Of a DNA stretch of 57,407 bases, positions 50,353-57,407 are shown in pieces. Where the stretch lies: positions 1 to 57,407 of the forward strand of contig JAFROT010000001.1 in the NCBI GenBank assembly GCA_017429525.1, given 5' to 3'. The notes under the pieces were generated by a model, which ran no database searches, was not told the origin of the DNA, and saw nothing but the letters and a program-made list of their open reading frames with translations. The position numbers and the translations under genes were made by a program. This stretch comes from Bacteroidaceae bacterium. Lineage in GTDB: Bacteria > Bacteroidota > Bacteroidia > Bacteroidales > Bacteroidaceae. How positions within the stretch are numbered: the stretch's first letter is position 1; the number at the start of each line of letters is the position of its first letter.

Positions 50353-51060
50353 ATGAAGCTACATTCGATTCTTCGCACAGCCTTTTTTGCCATTAGTTTG
50401 GTGTCCGCCTTCGCTGTTAAGGCACAGCCCGATGCTGGAACGCTCAGCCTCATCCCCAAGGTAGGCATCAGTTCATCCTCAGTCACCAATATCCCAGTCA
50501 TCCTCGTTAAGGACCCCGACATTACGATCAAGCGCTCTTTCTTCCCCGGTTCCTATATCGGCGCCGACCTCGACTATCAGGTTTCCGACCGCATGGCTGT
50601 CAGCGCAGGGCTGGCCTACTCCTATCAGGGGTGCTCTTGGCGTGATTATGAGTCGCGTAATGTTGATATCAAGGACGTCATGATCAAGCTCGGCTATCTT
50701 CATCTTCCTCTTACCGCCAGCTTCTATGCCTTCGATAACTTTGCCATTCACACGGGTTTCCAGTTCAGCTACCTCACGCATGCAAAGATGCAGGGTTCCA
50801 TCTATGATCATGCGCTCTTTGACGCCACTGGCGATAAGACTCCAGCCAAAATTGATGATAACATTCGCGATTACCTCCATCGGCTCGATATCTCAGTCCC
50901 CGTCGCAGTATCCTATGAGTTCGATAACCATCTGATTATTTCAGCGCAGTTTAACATCGGCATCACCAAGATTAACAAGAAGTCATTCCTCGTTACCGAG
51001 GATATGCGCAATCGCTCTGTCATGCTGACCTTCGGCTATAAGTTCGCCTTGAACGACTAG
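50353..51060 (+). CDS. PorT-like outer-membrane beta-barrel protein
   Basis: A 235-residue exported protein with signal peptide MKLHSILRTAFFAISLVSAF. The mature part follows the outer-membrane beta-barrel (PorT/OmpW-like) pattern of Bacteroidetes: SLIPKVGISSSSV at the start, SYIGADLDYQVSDRMAVSAG, DVMIKLGYLHLPLTASFYAF, a long loop, LDISVPVAVSYEF and the terminal strand SVMLTFGYKFALND. PorT relatives are small barrels, some required for type IX secretion, but most copies have no known role. The ResB gene begins 37 bases downstream on the same strand. Confidence 0.75.
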   Translation: MKLHSILRTAFFAISLVSAFAVKAQPDAGTLSLIPKVGISSSSVTNIPVILVKDPDITIKRSFFPGSYIGADLDYQVSDRMAVSAGLAYSYQGCSWRDYESRNVDIKDVMIKLGYLHLPLTASFYAFDNFAIHTGFQFSYLTHAKMQGSIYDHALFDATGDKTPAKIDDNIRDYLHRLDISVPVAVSYEFDNHLIISAQFNIGITKINKKSFLVTEDMRNRSVMLTFGYKFALND

Positions 51061-51097
51061 TCTAACCCTAAACTCTCACTTATCTTTTTTCACTTTC

Positions 51098-52000
51098 ATG
51101 TTGACTAAGCCCTGGACGCTCCGCGTAGGTTTTGCCATTGATGGCGTTTTGATTGCCATCGGGCTGTTGCTGACCGTAACGGTCGGGCCTGTCGTGTGGG
51201 ATGCTTTCGCTTGGCCTGTTAATGGAATTGCGATGGGCGTGTTGGTGGCGCTGCTCGTGATGATGCATGCCCTGCACCGTCGTGTCTACGTCTTTCATTT
51301 CCTGTCCACCAACGCAGCTGCCATTCCGGCCATCGCATACGTCGTCGTCCTCACCATCGTGATGGGCCTGACGCGCCAGTCTGCTGAAGGACATGGCCTG
51401 CACAATATGCTCACCTTCTGGCCTTTCGTGCTCGCTTATGTCTACCTGACAGTAGTCCTTGGATTGGTCGTGTTGCGTCGCCTTTGCGCCTTTAAGCCTT
51501 CGCAGTGGCGCCGTGATATTCCTTTCCTGCTGAATCACCTTGGCCTTTTCCTGACGCTCACTACTGCTACCCTCGGCAATGCTGATATGAAACGCGTGAA
51601 GATGATCACGTATGTCGGGCAGCTTGAGTGGCGGGCCATTAACGCTCGCATGGAAGTCGTCGAGATGCCTATTGCTATCCAGCTACGTCGTTTCATTCTG
51701 GAGACTTACGACGACGGCTCACCGCGTCGCTATGCTTCAGAGCTGGAGGTCGTGACGCGTACAGGTAAGGATTTCCTCGCCACAGTCGACGTCAACCATC
51801 CGTTGAAAGTGGATGGGTGGAAGATCTATCAGTTCGGTTACGATACAGCCATGGGCGCCGACAGCCAGACCAGCATCCTCGAATTCGTGCGCGACCCGTG
51901 GCTACCCGCTGTCTACGCAGGCATCTTTATGATGCTTGCTGGTGCCCTTCTCATGTTTTTAGGACGTAGAACGTCCCCAGGAATAAGCGCTAAAAGTTAA
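51098..52000 (+). CDS. ResB-like cytochrome c biogenesis protein
   Basis: A 300-residue inner-membrane protein of the ResB/CcsB family for system II cytochrome c maturation. Four hydrophobic helices lie in the first 160 residues (GVLIAIGLLLTVTV, IPAIAYVVVLTIVMGLT), then an extracytoplasmic domain with the ResB pattern VDVNHPLKVDGWKIYQFGYD near 230-250 and a final helix near 270-290. It is shorter than classical ResB, as usual in Bacteroidetes. The ccsA-like gene follows by 32 bases, and the two products would form the haem-delivery and ligation complex. No nrfHA or other cytochrome c gene is in the window. Confidence 0.85.
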   Translation: MLTKPWTLRVGFAIDGVLIAIGLLLTVTVGPVVWDAFAWPVNGIAMGVLVALLVMMHALHRRVYVFHFLSTNAAAIPAIAYVVVLTIVMGLTRQSAEGHGLHNMLTFWPFVLAYVYLTVVLGLVVLRRLCAFKPSQWRRDIPFLLNHLGLFLTLTTATLGNADMKRVKMITYVGQLEWRAINARMEVVEMPIAIQLRRFILETYDDGSPRRYASELEVVTRTGKDFLATVDVNHPLKVDGWKIYQFGYDTAMGADSQTSILEFVRDPWLPAVYAGIFMMLAGALLMFLGRRTSPGISAKS

Positions 52001-52032
52001 AAAACTCTCACCCTTCGCTCACCCTCCTCGTT

Positions 52033-52830
52033 ATGTCCATTTGGGATTATTTCATATACTTTGCTGTCGTGTCGGTCGTCCTATGGGCGACAGGCGCTTT
52101 CTATGCTTGGCGCGACAAGCGGAGCCGTTCTGTTTCAGTGACGGCTACGGGTCTTGTCGTTTTCCTCGCTTTCATCATCGCACTTTGGACCAGCGTTGGC
52201 CATCCACCTCTTCGCACGATGGGCGAGACACGTCTGTGGTACTCCTTCTTCCTGCCCCTCGTCGGATTGGTCGTCTATGGTCGATGGCACTATCGGTGGA
52301 TACTCTCTTTCTCCACCCTCCTCGCTACGGTCTTCATCTGCGTCAATATCTTCAAACCCGAGATTCACACTAAGACGCTGATGCCCGCCCTGCAGAGCCC
52401 ATGGTTCGCTCCGCATGTCATCGTGTACATGTTTGCCTATGCTATCATGGGAGCCGCCACGCTCATGGCCGCCTATCAGCTCTTCAAGATGAACCGTCGC
52501 CAAGTCTCAACTGAACATTCCATCTTCGAGTCGCTCGACGAGCTCGTGCGCATAGGTCTGGCTTTCCTCACTTTCGGCATGCTTTTCGGAGCGCTTTGGG
52601 CCAAGGAAGCATGGGGGCATTATTGGTCGTGGGACCCCAAGGAGACCTGGGCCGCCATCACGTGGTTCGCCTATCTCCTTTATCTCCACTATCGCCAGTT
52701 GCCGCACCAGCGGCCGCCTCTTGCACTGTGGATGCTCATCGGTGCCTTCATCCTCCTCCAGATGTGCTGGTGGGGCATCAACTACCTGCCTTCAGCCCAG
52801 GGAATTTCAGTTCATACATATAGTTCGTAA
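52033..52830 (+). CDS. ccsA: CcsA-like cytochrome c assembly protein
   Basis: A 265-residue multi-helix protein of the CcsA/CcmC haem-handling family. The tryptophan-rich WWD motif is clear in WGHYWSWDPKETWAAITWF near residues 196-214. Flanking His residues for haem coordination are present in PWFAPHVIVYMFAYA and LLYLHYRQLPHQ. About eight helices are visible. It pairs with the ResB-like protein just upstream. Its stop codon is the last host-like sequence; immediately after it the DNA turns AT-rich and the mobile element begins, so the element may have integrated at the 3' end of this gene. Confidence 0.92.
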   Translation: MSIWDYFIYFAVVSVVLWATGAFYAWRDKRSRSVSVTATGLVVFLAFIIALWTSVGHPPLRTMGETRLWYSFFLPLVGLVVYGRWHYRWILSFSTLLATVFICVNIFKPEIHTKTLMPALQSPWFAPHVIVYMFAYAIMGAATLMAAYQLFKMNRRQVSTEHSIFESLDELVRIGLAFLTFGMLFGALWAKEAWGHYWSWDPKETWAAITWFAYLLYLHYRQLPHQRPPLALWMLIGAFILLQMCWWGINYLPSAQGISVHTYSS

Positions 52831-52896
52831 TTTCAAGGAGTTACAAAATTTGAAATTAAGTTGGATTTGTTAAAGTTAATGAAATTAGAGAAAATA

Positions 52897-52918
52897 TAGG
52901 TACAAAATAGGTACAAAA
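52897..52918. repeat. Direct repeat TAGGTACAAAA x2 upstream of the integrase
   Basis: Two adjacent exact 11-base copies start at 52897 and 52908. Their position between the ccsA end and the integrase gene suits recombinase arm-type binding sites or part of an attachment site, but this is only inferred. Confidence 0.6.
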
Positions 52919-52933
52919 TTAATGATAAAGTTG

Positions 52934-52941
52934 TACCTTTG
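52934..52941 (+). promoter_or_regulatory. -7 promoter element for the integrase gene
   Basis: TACCTTTG matches TAnnTTTG and lies 29 bases before the ATG at 52971. No TTTG is seen at the -33 position. Confidence 0.6.
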
Positions 52942-52970
52942 CCATCGTTATTTCAAAACTTATTGTAACA

Positions 52971-54491
52971 ATGGCAAATTTCTTCATTAGAACAAACAAG
53001 ACAAAAGGGAGGGCTACTCTTTATATAAGAGTGCAAAAGGCATCTCCCAAAATTGATTGGCGTTATGTCAACACATATATTGTTGTTGACATTGCCGATT
53101 GGTTGAAATACTATGTGAACGGCGGTTCGTCAGATTGGAACAATTACACAAAATCTGGCAGCGTGGGTGCAGAACTGAAGGAGAAGATGGATAAGGTAGA
53201 AGAAACCGTAAATCTTCTATTCAGTGAGGGGCGAATAAAGAGCAATGCGGACAAACAAGTTATTACGGACGCTCTTTTTGAGTTGGCAAACCATGATGCA
53301 ATTAAAATGCGTGAAGAAATCCGAGAGCGCAAGCAGGAGGAGGAAAAACGTAAATTGCACGAAATTGTTAATTGTTGCGAGTGCTTTATTAAGGGCATAA
53401 AAGAGGGAACAATTAAAGACACAAGATCTGGACGCGCCTACACAATAGGAGCAATCAAGAATTGGGGAACATTTCTTGAGTATCTGAAAGACTACACAAG
53501 ACCAGGAATAACTTTTGAGGAAATTACTCCAGAATGGATTGAGCGTTTTAGGTTGTATTTGGAAAGGAAGGGTTTAATGCCGACAACCATTAACAAGCAT
53601 TTTGGAACTGGTCAGAAACTTTGTAATTATGCAGCCTTAAAAGGATGGAACAAGAACGCAGTTAGCCTTCGAGCATGGCAAATGCAAACCGTCAAGAAAA
53701 GCGAGAAACAGACGGAAATCTATCTTACAGAAGATGAATTAAATGCACTTTATGATATGAAACTCGAGGGGCAGCGTGACAAGGTTAGAGACCTTTTCTT
53801 TTTAGGTGTTTTCAGCGGGCAGCGTGTTAGCGACTTCAGCCAATTTTCACGACACAATTTCACAAAGACAGAGAAAGGAACAAACATTATTCGACTGACA
53901 CAGAAGAAAACGGGGAATAGTGTTGAGGCACCAATTCTGGACGCTCGATGTTATGAGATTTTGCGCAAATATGATTATCAATCTCCAGAAGTACCATTGC
54001 AAAGGGTAAATCTTATTCTTAAAGAGATTTTCAAAGAGCTTGCAACGTCCGTTCCTTCTTTGATGCAGGAATATACCACCGCAATGACGAGACGGGAAAA
54101 GGACGCAGAAAAGACATACCTCCGTTTGTGTCAGAAGTCCATGAATAACGAGCCTATGACAAATAACGAGCGTGCCGAATACCGACGTTTGAAACAATAT
54201 TCAAAGGAACATGACGGAGATCCCGTTTACCGAAGGGATGGACGGGGCAATATCATTAAATATAAATATGAGCTGATAACGAGCCACACAGCAAGGAGAA
54301 GTGCAATAACAAATCTGTCAAAGGCTGGAATTTTGACAGACAGGGAAATAATGGCAATATCAGGACATGCCTCCTTGGAGAATTTGGAGAAATATATTAA
54401 AACGGGGTTGAGTGAGCGAGCCGATGAAATCTTTGAGAAAGTATCAGGAGCGAAGAAAGCGAAAGAAATCAAATTCCAAAAGGAGGCATAA
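52971..54491 (+). CDS. Tyrosine recombinase/integrase
   Basis: A 506-residue site-specific recombinase that would integrate and excise this element. The N-terminal part (about 1-110) has the Arm-type look of Bacteroidetes integrases (TLYIRVQKASPKIDWRYVNT). A SAM-like core-binding domain spans about 130-220 (GITFEEITPEWIERFRLYLE). The catalytic domain has Arg near 284 in FSGQRVSDFSQF, a Lys in TQKKTGNSVEAP, His-x-x-Arg near 438 in SHTARRSAITNL, His near 464 in SGHASLENLE and the nucleophile Tyr474 in LEKYIKTG. The distance from the first Arg to HxxR is about 150 residues because of a charged insertion (about 365-430). Two small ORFs and a terminator follow. Confidence 0.95.
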   Translation: MANFFIRTNKTKGRATLYIRVQKASPKIDWRYVNTYIVVDIADWLKYYVNGGSSDWNNYTKSGSVGAELKEKMDKVEETVNLLFSEGRIKSNADKQVITDALFELANHDAIKMREEIRERKQEEEKRKLHEIVNCCECFIKGIKEGTIKDTRSGRAYTIGAIKNWGTFLEYLKDYTRPGITFEEITPEWIERFRLYLERKGLMPTTINKHFGTGQKLCNYAALKGWNKNAVSLRAWQMQTVKKSEKQTEIYLTEDELNALYDMKLEGQRDKVRDLFFLGVFSGQRVSDFSQFSRHNFTKTEKGTNIIRLTQKKTGNSVEAPILDARCYEILRKYDYQSPEVPLQRVNLILKEIFKELATSVPSLMQEYTTAMTRREKDAEKTYLRLCQKSMNNEPMTNNERAEYRRLKQYSKEHDGDPVYRRDGRGNIIKYKYELITSHTARRSAITNLSKAGILTDREIMAISGHASLENLEKYIKTGLSERADEIFEKVSGAKKAKEIKFQKEA

Positions 54492-54543
54492 ATCACAACA
54501 AAGCAGAATTACAATTATTGTCAAACTATAAAAACAAAGCAAC

Positions 54544-54795
54544 ATGGATAGTATTAAAGTAAGAAACAACGGCAACAATGCCATTAACAACGTAATTGAC
54601 TCAGCACGGAGAAACTACGAACAAGCAAAAAGACGTGAACGGTTGGGCGGCAACGTTATTTTGTGGCTTTCTATGCACGACACAAACGAGGCTCTTGAAG
54701 TCTTAAAGGAATGTGAAGAAAAAGCGGACGAGTATTCAGGTGAAATCCTGCATGACCTTTCCACTTTAATAAAAGAGTTTCAGAAAGCAATATGA
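54544..54795 (+). CDS. Small hypothetical protein of the mobile element
   Basis: An 83-residue acidic, helix-rich protein without signal peptide or membrane segment. The start of the chain is rich in Asn (RNNGNNAINNVIDSARRNYE) and the rest looks coiled-coil-like (EALEVLKECEEKADEYSGEI). I do not recognise a family. It lies 52 bases after the integrase gene, and its stop overlaps the next start by four bases (ATGA), so the pair is coupled and probably part of the integrase transcript. Confidence 0.6.
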   Translation: MDSIKVRNNGNNAINNVIDSARRNYEQAKRRERLGGNVILWLSMHDTNEALEVLKECEEKADEYSGEILHDLSTLIKEFQKAI

Positions 54796-55010
54796 GTAGA
54801 ATTGACGATGAACTTGTTAAAGGTTGCCAGAGGTATCTTGACACCTTACACGAAAGAACTTCTATCGTTGAGAAACAGCGAGAGGAACAACGGAAAGCAG
54901 AGGAACAAAGAGCAGCCAGACGGGAACAATGGTGCAAAATGCTCTACGAGTCCAATAACGGAGGCGTTTCTCTTATCATTCCTGAAGGATCTATGTTAAA
55001 CGAAGAATGA
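54792..55010 (+). CDS. Small hypothetical coiled-coil protein of the mobile element
   Basis: A 72-residue highly charged protein with a Gln/Glu/Arg coiled-coil stretch (EKQREEQRKAEEQRAARREQ). It overlaps the preceding gene by four bases and ends 27 bases before a strong terminator. No family is recognised. Confidence 0.55.
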   Translation: MSRIDDELVKGCQRYLDTLHERTSIVEKQREEQRKAEEQRAARREQWCKMLYESNNGGVSLIIPEGSMLNEE

Positions 55011-55037
55011 GCCACAAAAAACGGCTATAATTATTGT

Positions 55038-55069
55038 AAGAGTGTAGTTGCTTGCTACACTCTTTTTTT
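55038..55069 (+). terminator. Rho-independent terminator after the integrase operon
   Basis: Perfect 10-bp stem AAGAGTGTAG (55038-55047) and CTACACTCTT (55055-55064) with a seven-base loop (TTGCTTG), followed by a T-run to 55069. It ends the integrase transcript and insulates the HTH genes. Confidence 0.95.
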
Positions 55070-55128
55070 GTAAATTCTTTGAAAATTGGAAATCTTGACC
55101 AAAAAACACCAATTATTTTTTCAATCCG

Positions 55129-55159
55129 TTGCAGTATGGTTAAAGCGGTTGTAATTTTG
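55129..55159 (+). promoter_or_regulatory. Bacteroidetes-type promoter for the excisionase-like genes
   Basis: TTG at 55129-55131 and TAATTTTG at 55152-55159 are separated by 20 bases, matching the -33/-7 layout. It lies 26 bases before the ATG at 55186. Confidence 0.6.
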
Positions 55160-55185
55160 TCATATCAAACCAAAATTCAAGGAAT

Positions 55186-55503
55186 ATGAAAGCAAAAATC
55201 AAAAGAATGTTGGCTAAAGGAGATTTAGCCGAAATCGCAGGAGCCTTAAAGGAGCTCACAGAAGATGAACTTTATGAACTGATTGAAATGCTACAAAAGC
55301 ATGTTGGCGGCTCACCAGTTCCAAAAGGAGAGTATTTAACCGTTGATGAGGCAAGCCGTTATTTGAAGGTATGCCGTACAAGTTTGTGGCGATACTCTAA
55401 AATGGGTATTCTTAAGCCTCGCAAGATTGGTAGCAGAATATTGTTTGCCCGTGCTGACATTGACGAATATTTGAAGAAAGGAGGTAACCATGCAGAATGC
55501 TAA
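55186..55503 (+). CDS. Excisionase-like HTH protein 1
   Basis: A 105-residue DNA-binding protein. An N-terminal helical part (about 1-40; ALKELTEDELYELIEML) precedes a winged-helix HTH_17/excisionase domain at about 48-100: YLTVDEASRYLKVCRTSLWRYSKMGIL, then KIGSRILFARADIDEYLKKG. Such proteins direct excision by the neighbouring integrase or regulate element genes. It overlaps the next HTH gene by 14 bases. Confidence 0.85.
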   Translation: MKAKIKRMLAKGDLAEIAGALKELTEDELYELIEMLQKHVGGSPVPKGEYLTVDEASRYLKVCRTSLWRYSKMGILKPRKIGSRILFARADIDEYLKKGGNHAEC

Positions 55504-55780
55504 TAATATTCTTAACAATCTGTTCTCCGAGGCTTTGCCGTTCGTTGAAACTTGGTTGCGTGGAGTTGTCAGTGATGAAGTGCGCAAAACATTGGACGAG
55601 GAACGCCAGAAAGCGAAGCCGGAAAGAAACTTGACCAGGGATGAAGTATGTGAATTGCTGAAGGTATCAAAGGTTACACTTTGGAAGCTCACCAAGGAGA
55701 AAAAAATAAATGCAATAACCATTGGGCGGCGTGTCCTTTATGCTGAAAGTGAAGTTAAACGTTATCTGGAGGAGGGTTGA
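55490..55780 (+). CDS. Excisionase-like HTH protein 2
   Basis: A 96-residue paralogue-like HTH protein. The domain at about 47-95 reads LTRDEVCELLKVSKVTLWKL and INAITIGRRVLYAESEVKRY. The N-terminal half differs from protein 1. A nearly perfect Shine-Dalgarno (AAAGGAGGTAA) lies just before the ATG, unusual for Bacteroidetes genes. It overlaps HTH protein 1 by 14 bases, so the two are co-translated and may act as a pair or as a repressor and an excisionase. Confidence 0.85.
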   Translation: MQNANNILNNLFSEALPFVETWLRGVVSDEVRKTLDEERQKAKPERNLTRDEVCELLKVSKVTLWKLTKEKKINAITIGRRVLYAESEVKRYLEEG

Positions 55781-55782
55781 TC

Positions 55783-55899
55783 ATGGAGAAAAGAAAAGTG
55801 GCAACCGCAGGAACGACCACCACCAAAACCAATGCAAAGGTATTCTATTCTGATAATGTAGCAATGCACCTGAAATGGAAAAGTTGTATTATGTTTTAA
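55783..55899 (+). CDS. Possible 38-residue small protein
   Basis: A short ORF that begins with ATG at 55783 and ends with TAA at 55897-55899. It encodes a Lys/Thr-rich peptide (MEKRKVATAGTTTTKTNAKV at the start). It lies two bases after the second HTH gene and has a strong purine-rich site (GGAGGAGGG) at normal spacing, which supports translation. It could also be a degraded remnant of a larger gene. No family recognised. Confidence 0.5.
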   Translation: MEKRKVATAGTTTTKTNAKVFYSDNVAMHLKWKSCIMF

Positions 55900-55975
55900 T
55901 GAGGAAGTTTCAAGCAATCATTGTGCAACTTTCTTTGCTCAATCTATTGAATATTAAAAAGAGTATTTGGATTAT

Positions 55976-57028
55976 ATGCAGAACTACGATATTACAAATA
56001 TTAAAGGTTACATAAAACTACCTTTGCCCTTTATCCGGCTCTTACTTGTTAAGCCGGAGGAAACGGGAAATGTAATCAGGTATGCAGTCTATAAAATGGC
56101 CTCAAACTACGATGCTGACACCCGCAACATTTTTCGCCAGGTCCTATATGTGTATTACCAGACACATATATTTGACGTTGATTGTAACGAGTCTGCAACC
56201 GTGGAACATGTAACCTCAAAGCCTAATAGTTGCCTCCCCGATGATATTTGTAGTAAAATAGAAGGATTATGGCAGAACAACAAGCTCAGCCTTGACTTTG
56301 ATAGAAAAGGGTTTGACCATGAAGGGGAGTTCCTCTCATGGGGTGACAACCAAATATCAGAACTTGAAGACTATGCCTCAACGGACGCAACTTTTTTTGA
56401 TAAGTGTGCAACATGGTATAAGATTAGGCTGGTTTGCCTAAACATTGGCATTCCGCTTGAAGATGTAAATGTATATGAAATATCGTACAAACGTTTTGCG
56501 TCTTACAATATAGATAATGATATATTTGCGTATGTGAATAAGACTATTATTCTTCGATACTATAACAATTCAAGATCCGGGCGAATATCAGAATTAGAAC
56601 GGGTTCAATTTGCATGTTATGCGGGCATAAAGTCCATTGTTGGACTCAAGGACTATTGGAAAGCAAGTAAAGAATTGATATTGGCAAGAATGATGGGTTT
56701 AAGAAGTAGTGGCGAAATAACAACCGAAATATTAAACCGAAAAGAACGTACTGAGGCGAATAGGATATTTAAAAAGTATTCCCAACGTCGTAGATTTGTT
56801 GGATTATTAAACAAGATGCTTGAATATGGTTATATCAAGTGTTGTTTTGGTAAAAAGAAGTGCGGGTATTGTCTATCAACGAAACTGACTGAAGACGAGG
56901 TTATGGAAAGAGAATTAGAAATCGAAAGGAATAAAATATTGGCTCGTTCCAGAGTTCAAAGCGCCTCCGATAAATTTGCCCGAAAGATGCAGTTGATGAA
57001 AAGTGAAACTTTGGGTAATAGTCCATAA
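55976..57028 (+). CDS. Unknown 350-residue protein of the mobile element
   Basis: The ATG at 55976 is preferred over a TTG three codons earlier. The protein has no signal peptide or membrane helix and is basic at the C-terminus (FKKYSQRRRFVGLLNKMLEY, then IERNKILARSRVQSASDKFA). A Cys cluster (KCCFGKKKCGYCLS, near residues 290-303) could bind a metal. I do not recognise the family. Its place after excisionase-like genes and before iteron-like repeats is where replication or mobilisation initiators often lie, but no Rep or relaxase motif is visible. The direct repeats begin at its stop codon. Confidence 0.6.
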   Translation: MQNYDITNIKGYIKLPLPFIRLLLVKPEETGNVIRYAVYKMASNYDADTRNIFRQVLYVYYQTHIFDVDCNESATVEHVTSKPNSCLPDDICSKIEGLWQNNKLSLDFDRKGFDHEGEFLSWGDNQISELEDYASTDATFFDKCATWYKIRLVCLNIGIPLEDVNVYEISYKRFASYNIDNDIFAYVNKTIILRYYNNSRSGRISELERVQFACYAGIKSIVGLKDYWKASKELILARMMGLRSSGEITTEILNRKERTEANRIFKKYSQRRRFVGLLNKMLEYGYIKCCFGKKKCGYCLSTKLTEDEVMERELEIERNKILARSRVQSASDKFARKMQLMKSETLGNSP

Positions 57029-57083
57029 TTTGCACCTGATTTTGCACCAAAATTTGCACCTGATTTTGCACCAAAATTTGCAC
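57027..57083. repeat. 24-bp direct repeats rich in TTTGCACC
   Basis: Two exact 24-base copies (57027-57050 and 57051-57074), each holding AATTTGCACCTGA and TTTTGCACCAA, are followed by a partial third (57075-57083). The heptamer TTTGCAC thus appears five times with regular 11-13-base spacing, the layout of iterons. The first copy overlaps the stop codon of the unknown gene. Confidence 0.9.
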
Positions 57084-57117
57084 TCGCAAAACCCATTTAT
57101 TTATAGGCAGTTTCAAC

Positions 57118-57200
57118 AAAAACGTACATAAAAACGTACATAAAAACGTACATAAAAACGTACATAAAAACGTACATAAAAACGTACATAAAGCGTACAT
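57118..57200. repeat. 12-bp direct repeats AAAAACGTACAT
   Basis: Six exact contiguous 12-base units run from 57118 to 57189, with a degenerate seventh to 57200. Each unit holds the palindrome ACGT overlapping GTAC. The period is close to one helix turn, so a protein could bind all copies on nearly one face. No spacers, so not CRISPR. Confidence 0.95.
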
Positions 57201-57407
57201 TATAAATAATAGAATATAAATAATAGTATAAAAGAATGGCAAGTAAAGAATAGAATAAAAAGAATAGAACCTAAAATCCGCAACTATCATCCAATACACG
57301 ATTAAGGGTAGATTTATGAGTCGTTAGTAGCAGCTTTCAGTAAAAAGCAACAGCACAACATCAATATGTAGCCACCATCCCCTTACCCCACGATGCGACT
57401 TGAGGTA
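57201..57407. other. Terminal non-coding stretch
   Basis: No gene is supported in the last 200 bases. The DNA stays AT-rich to about 57340, and the final 60 bases are richer in C. I looked for a copy of the ccsA-proximal sequence as a right attachment site and saw none. Confidence 0.4.

Larger units (their letters stand above)
52831..57407. mobile_element. Integrative element, left part; right end not in the window
   Basis: From just after ccsA the base composition turns sharply AT-rich, and codon use and ribosome-binding sites change. The gene order (tyrosine recombinase, small ORFs, excisionase-like HTH genes, unknown protein, direct repeats) fits a small mobilizable or integrative element of Bacteroidetes. 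No mobilisation, conjugation or cargo gene appears before the window ends. The left boundary is inferred from composition. No matching attachment repeat was found, so the true ends are unknown. Confidence 0.75.

Noticed and set aside
56901-57299. 132-codon minus-strand frame with repeated Cys-Thr-Phe-Leu
   Set aside because: The repeating peptide comes from the 12-bp direct repeats and part of the frame overlaps the unknown plus-strand gene; direct binding repeats explain it better.

Overview
The window looks like chromosomal DNA of a gut-type member of the Bacteroidales, probably Prevotellaceae or a close relative. The evidence is the repeated Bacteroidetes-style -7 promoter element (TAnnTTTG) ahead of many genes, weak Shine-Dalgarno sites in the main part, a plant-polysaccharide enzyme repertoire (GH92, GH3, GH51, GH53, feruloyl/acetyl esterases), PorT-like barrels and many short palindromic or simple tandem spacer repeats. 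The last 4.6 kb is visibly more AT-rich and is an integrated mobile element. I saw no rRNA, tRNA or CRISPR array.

Layout. 1-54 is the tail of an upstream gene. 170-7032 holds a GH92 mannosidase and, on the minus strand, an apparent operon of GH3 glycosidase, fucose-isomerase-like protein and small leucine-rich-repeat protein. 7336-13611 holds an SGNH hydrolase, a GNAT acetyltransferase, an operon of a DUF5009 membrane protein and an AGCS amino-acid/Na+ symporter, an outer-membrane barrel and a lipoprotein related to phosphatidylserine decarboxylase. 13729-26667 is a signalling block: three paralogous membrane proteins each fuse an extracytoplasmic sensor, a SpoIIE/PP2C phosphatase and an RsbW-like kinase, with two STAS anti-anti-sigma-type proteins. 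A lipoprotein, an ABCG-like exporter and an Sfp-type phosphopantetheinyl transferase lie among them.

26770-38183 holds an alginate-export-type outer-membrane porin, a 2437-residue nonribosomal peptide synthetase (C-A-T-C-A-T-R), a PaaK-like adenylating enzyme and a MATE exporter. The terminal reductase domain predicts an aldehyde (or alcohol) product, most simply an N-capped dipeptide aldehyde, and the nearby phosphopantetheinyl transferase could activate its carriers. An acyltransferase-3 membrane protein and a GH51 arabinofuranosidase follow.

41769-46159 is a tight four-gene cassette: FkbH-type HAD protein, acyl carrier protein, MBOAT and membrane-anchored SGNH protein. Gene for gene it resembles the Dlt system (activating enzyme, carrier, MBOAT, DltD-like SGNH), but with an FkbH enzyme, whose family makes glyceryl-S-ACP. 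I infer a cell-envelope or exopolysaccharide modification system using glycerate or a related C3 unit. This is the best candidate here for an undescribed system.

46139-52830 holds a GH53-CE1 fusion for feruloylated galactan, a double alpha/beta-hydrolase esterase, a PorT-like barrel and a ResB/CcsA pair for cytochrome c maturation. From about 52831 an integrative element begins right after ccsA: tyrosine recombinase, two small ORFs, a terminator, two tandem excisionase-like HTH genes, a 38-residue ORF, an unknown 350-residue protein and two sets of iteron-like direct repeats. Its right end was not found.
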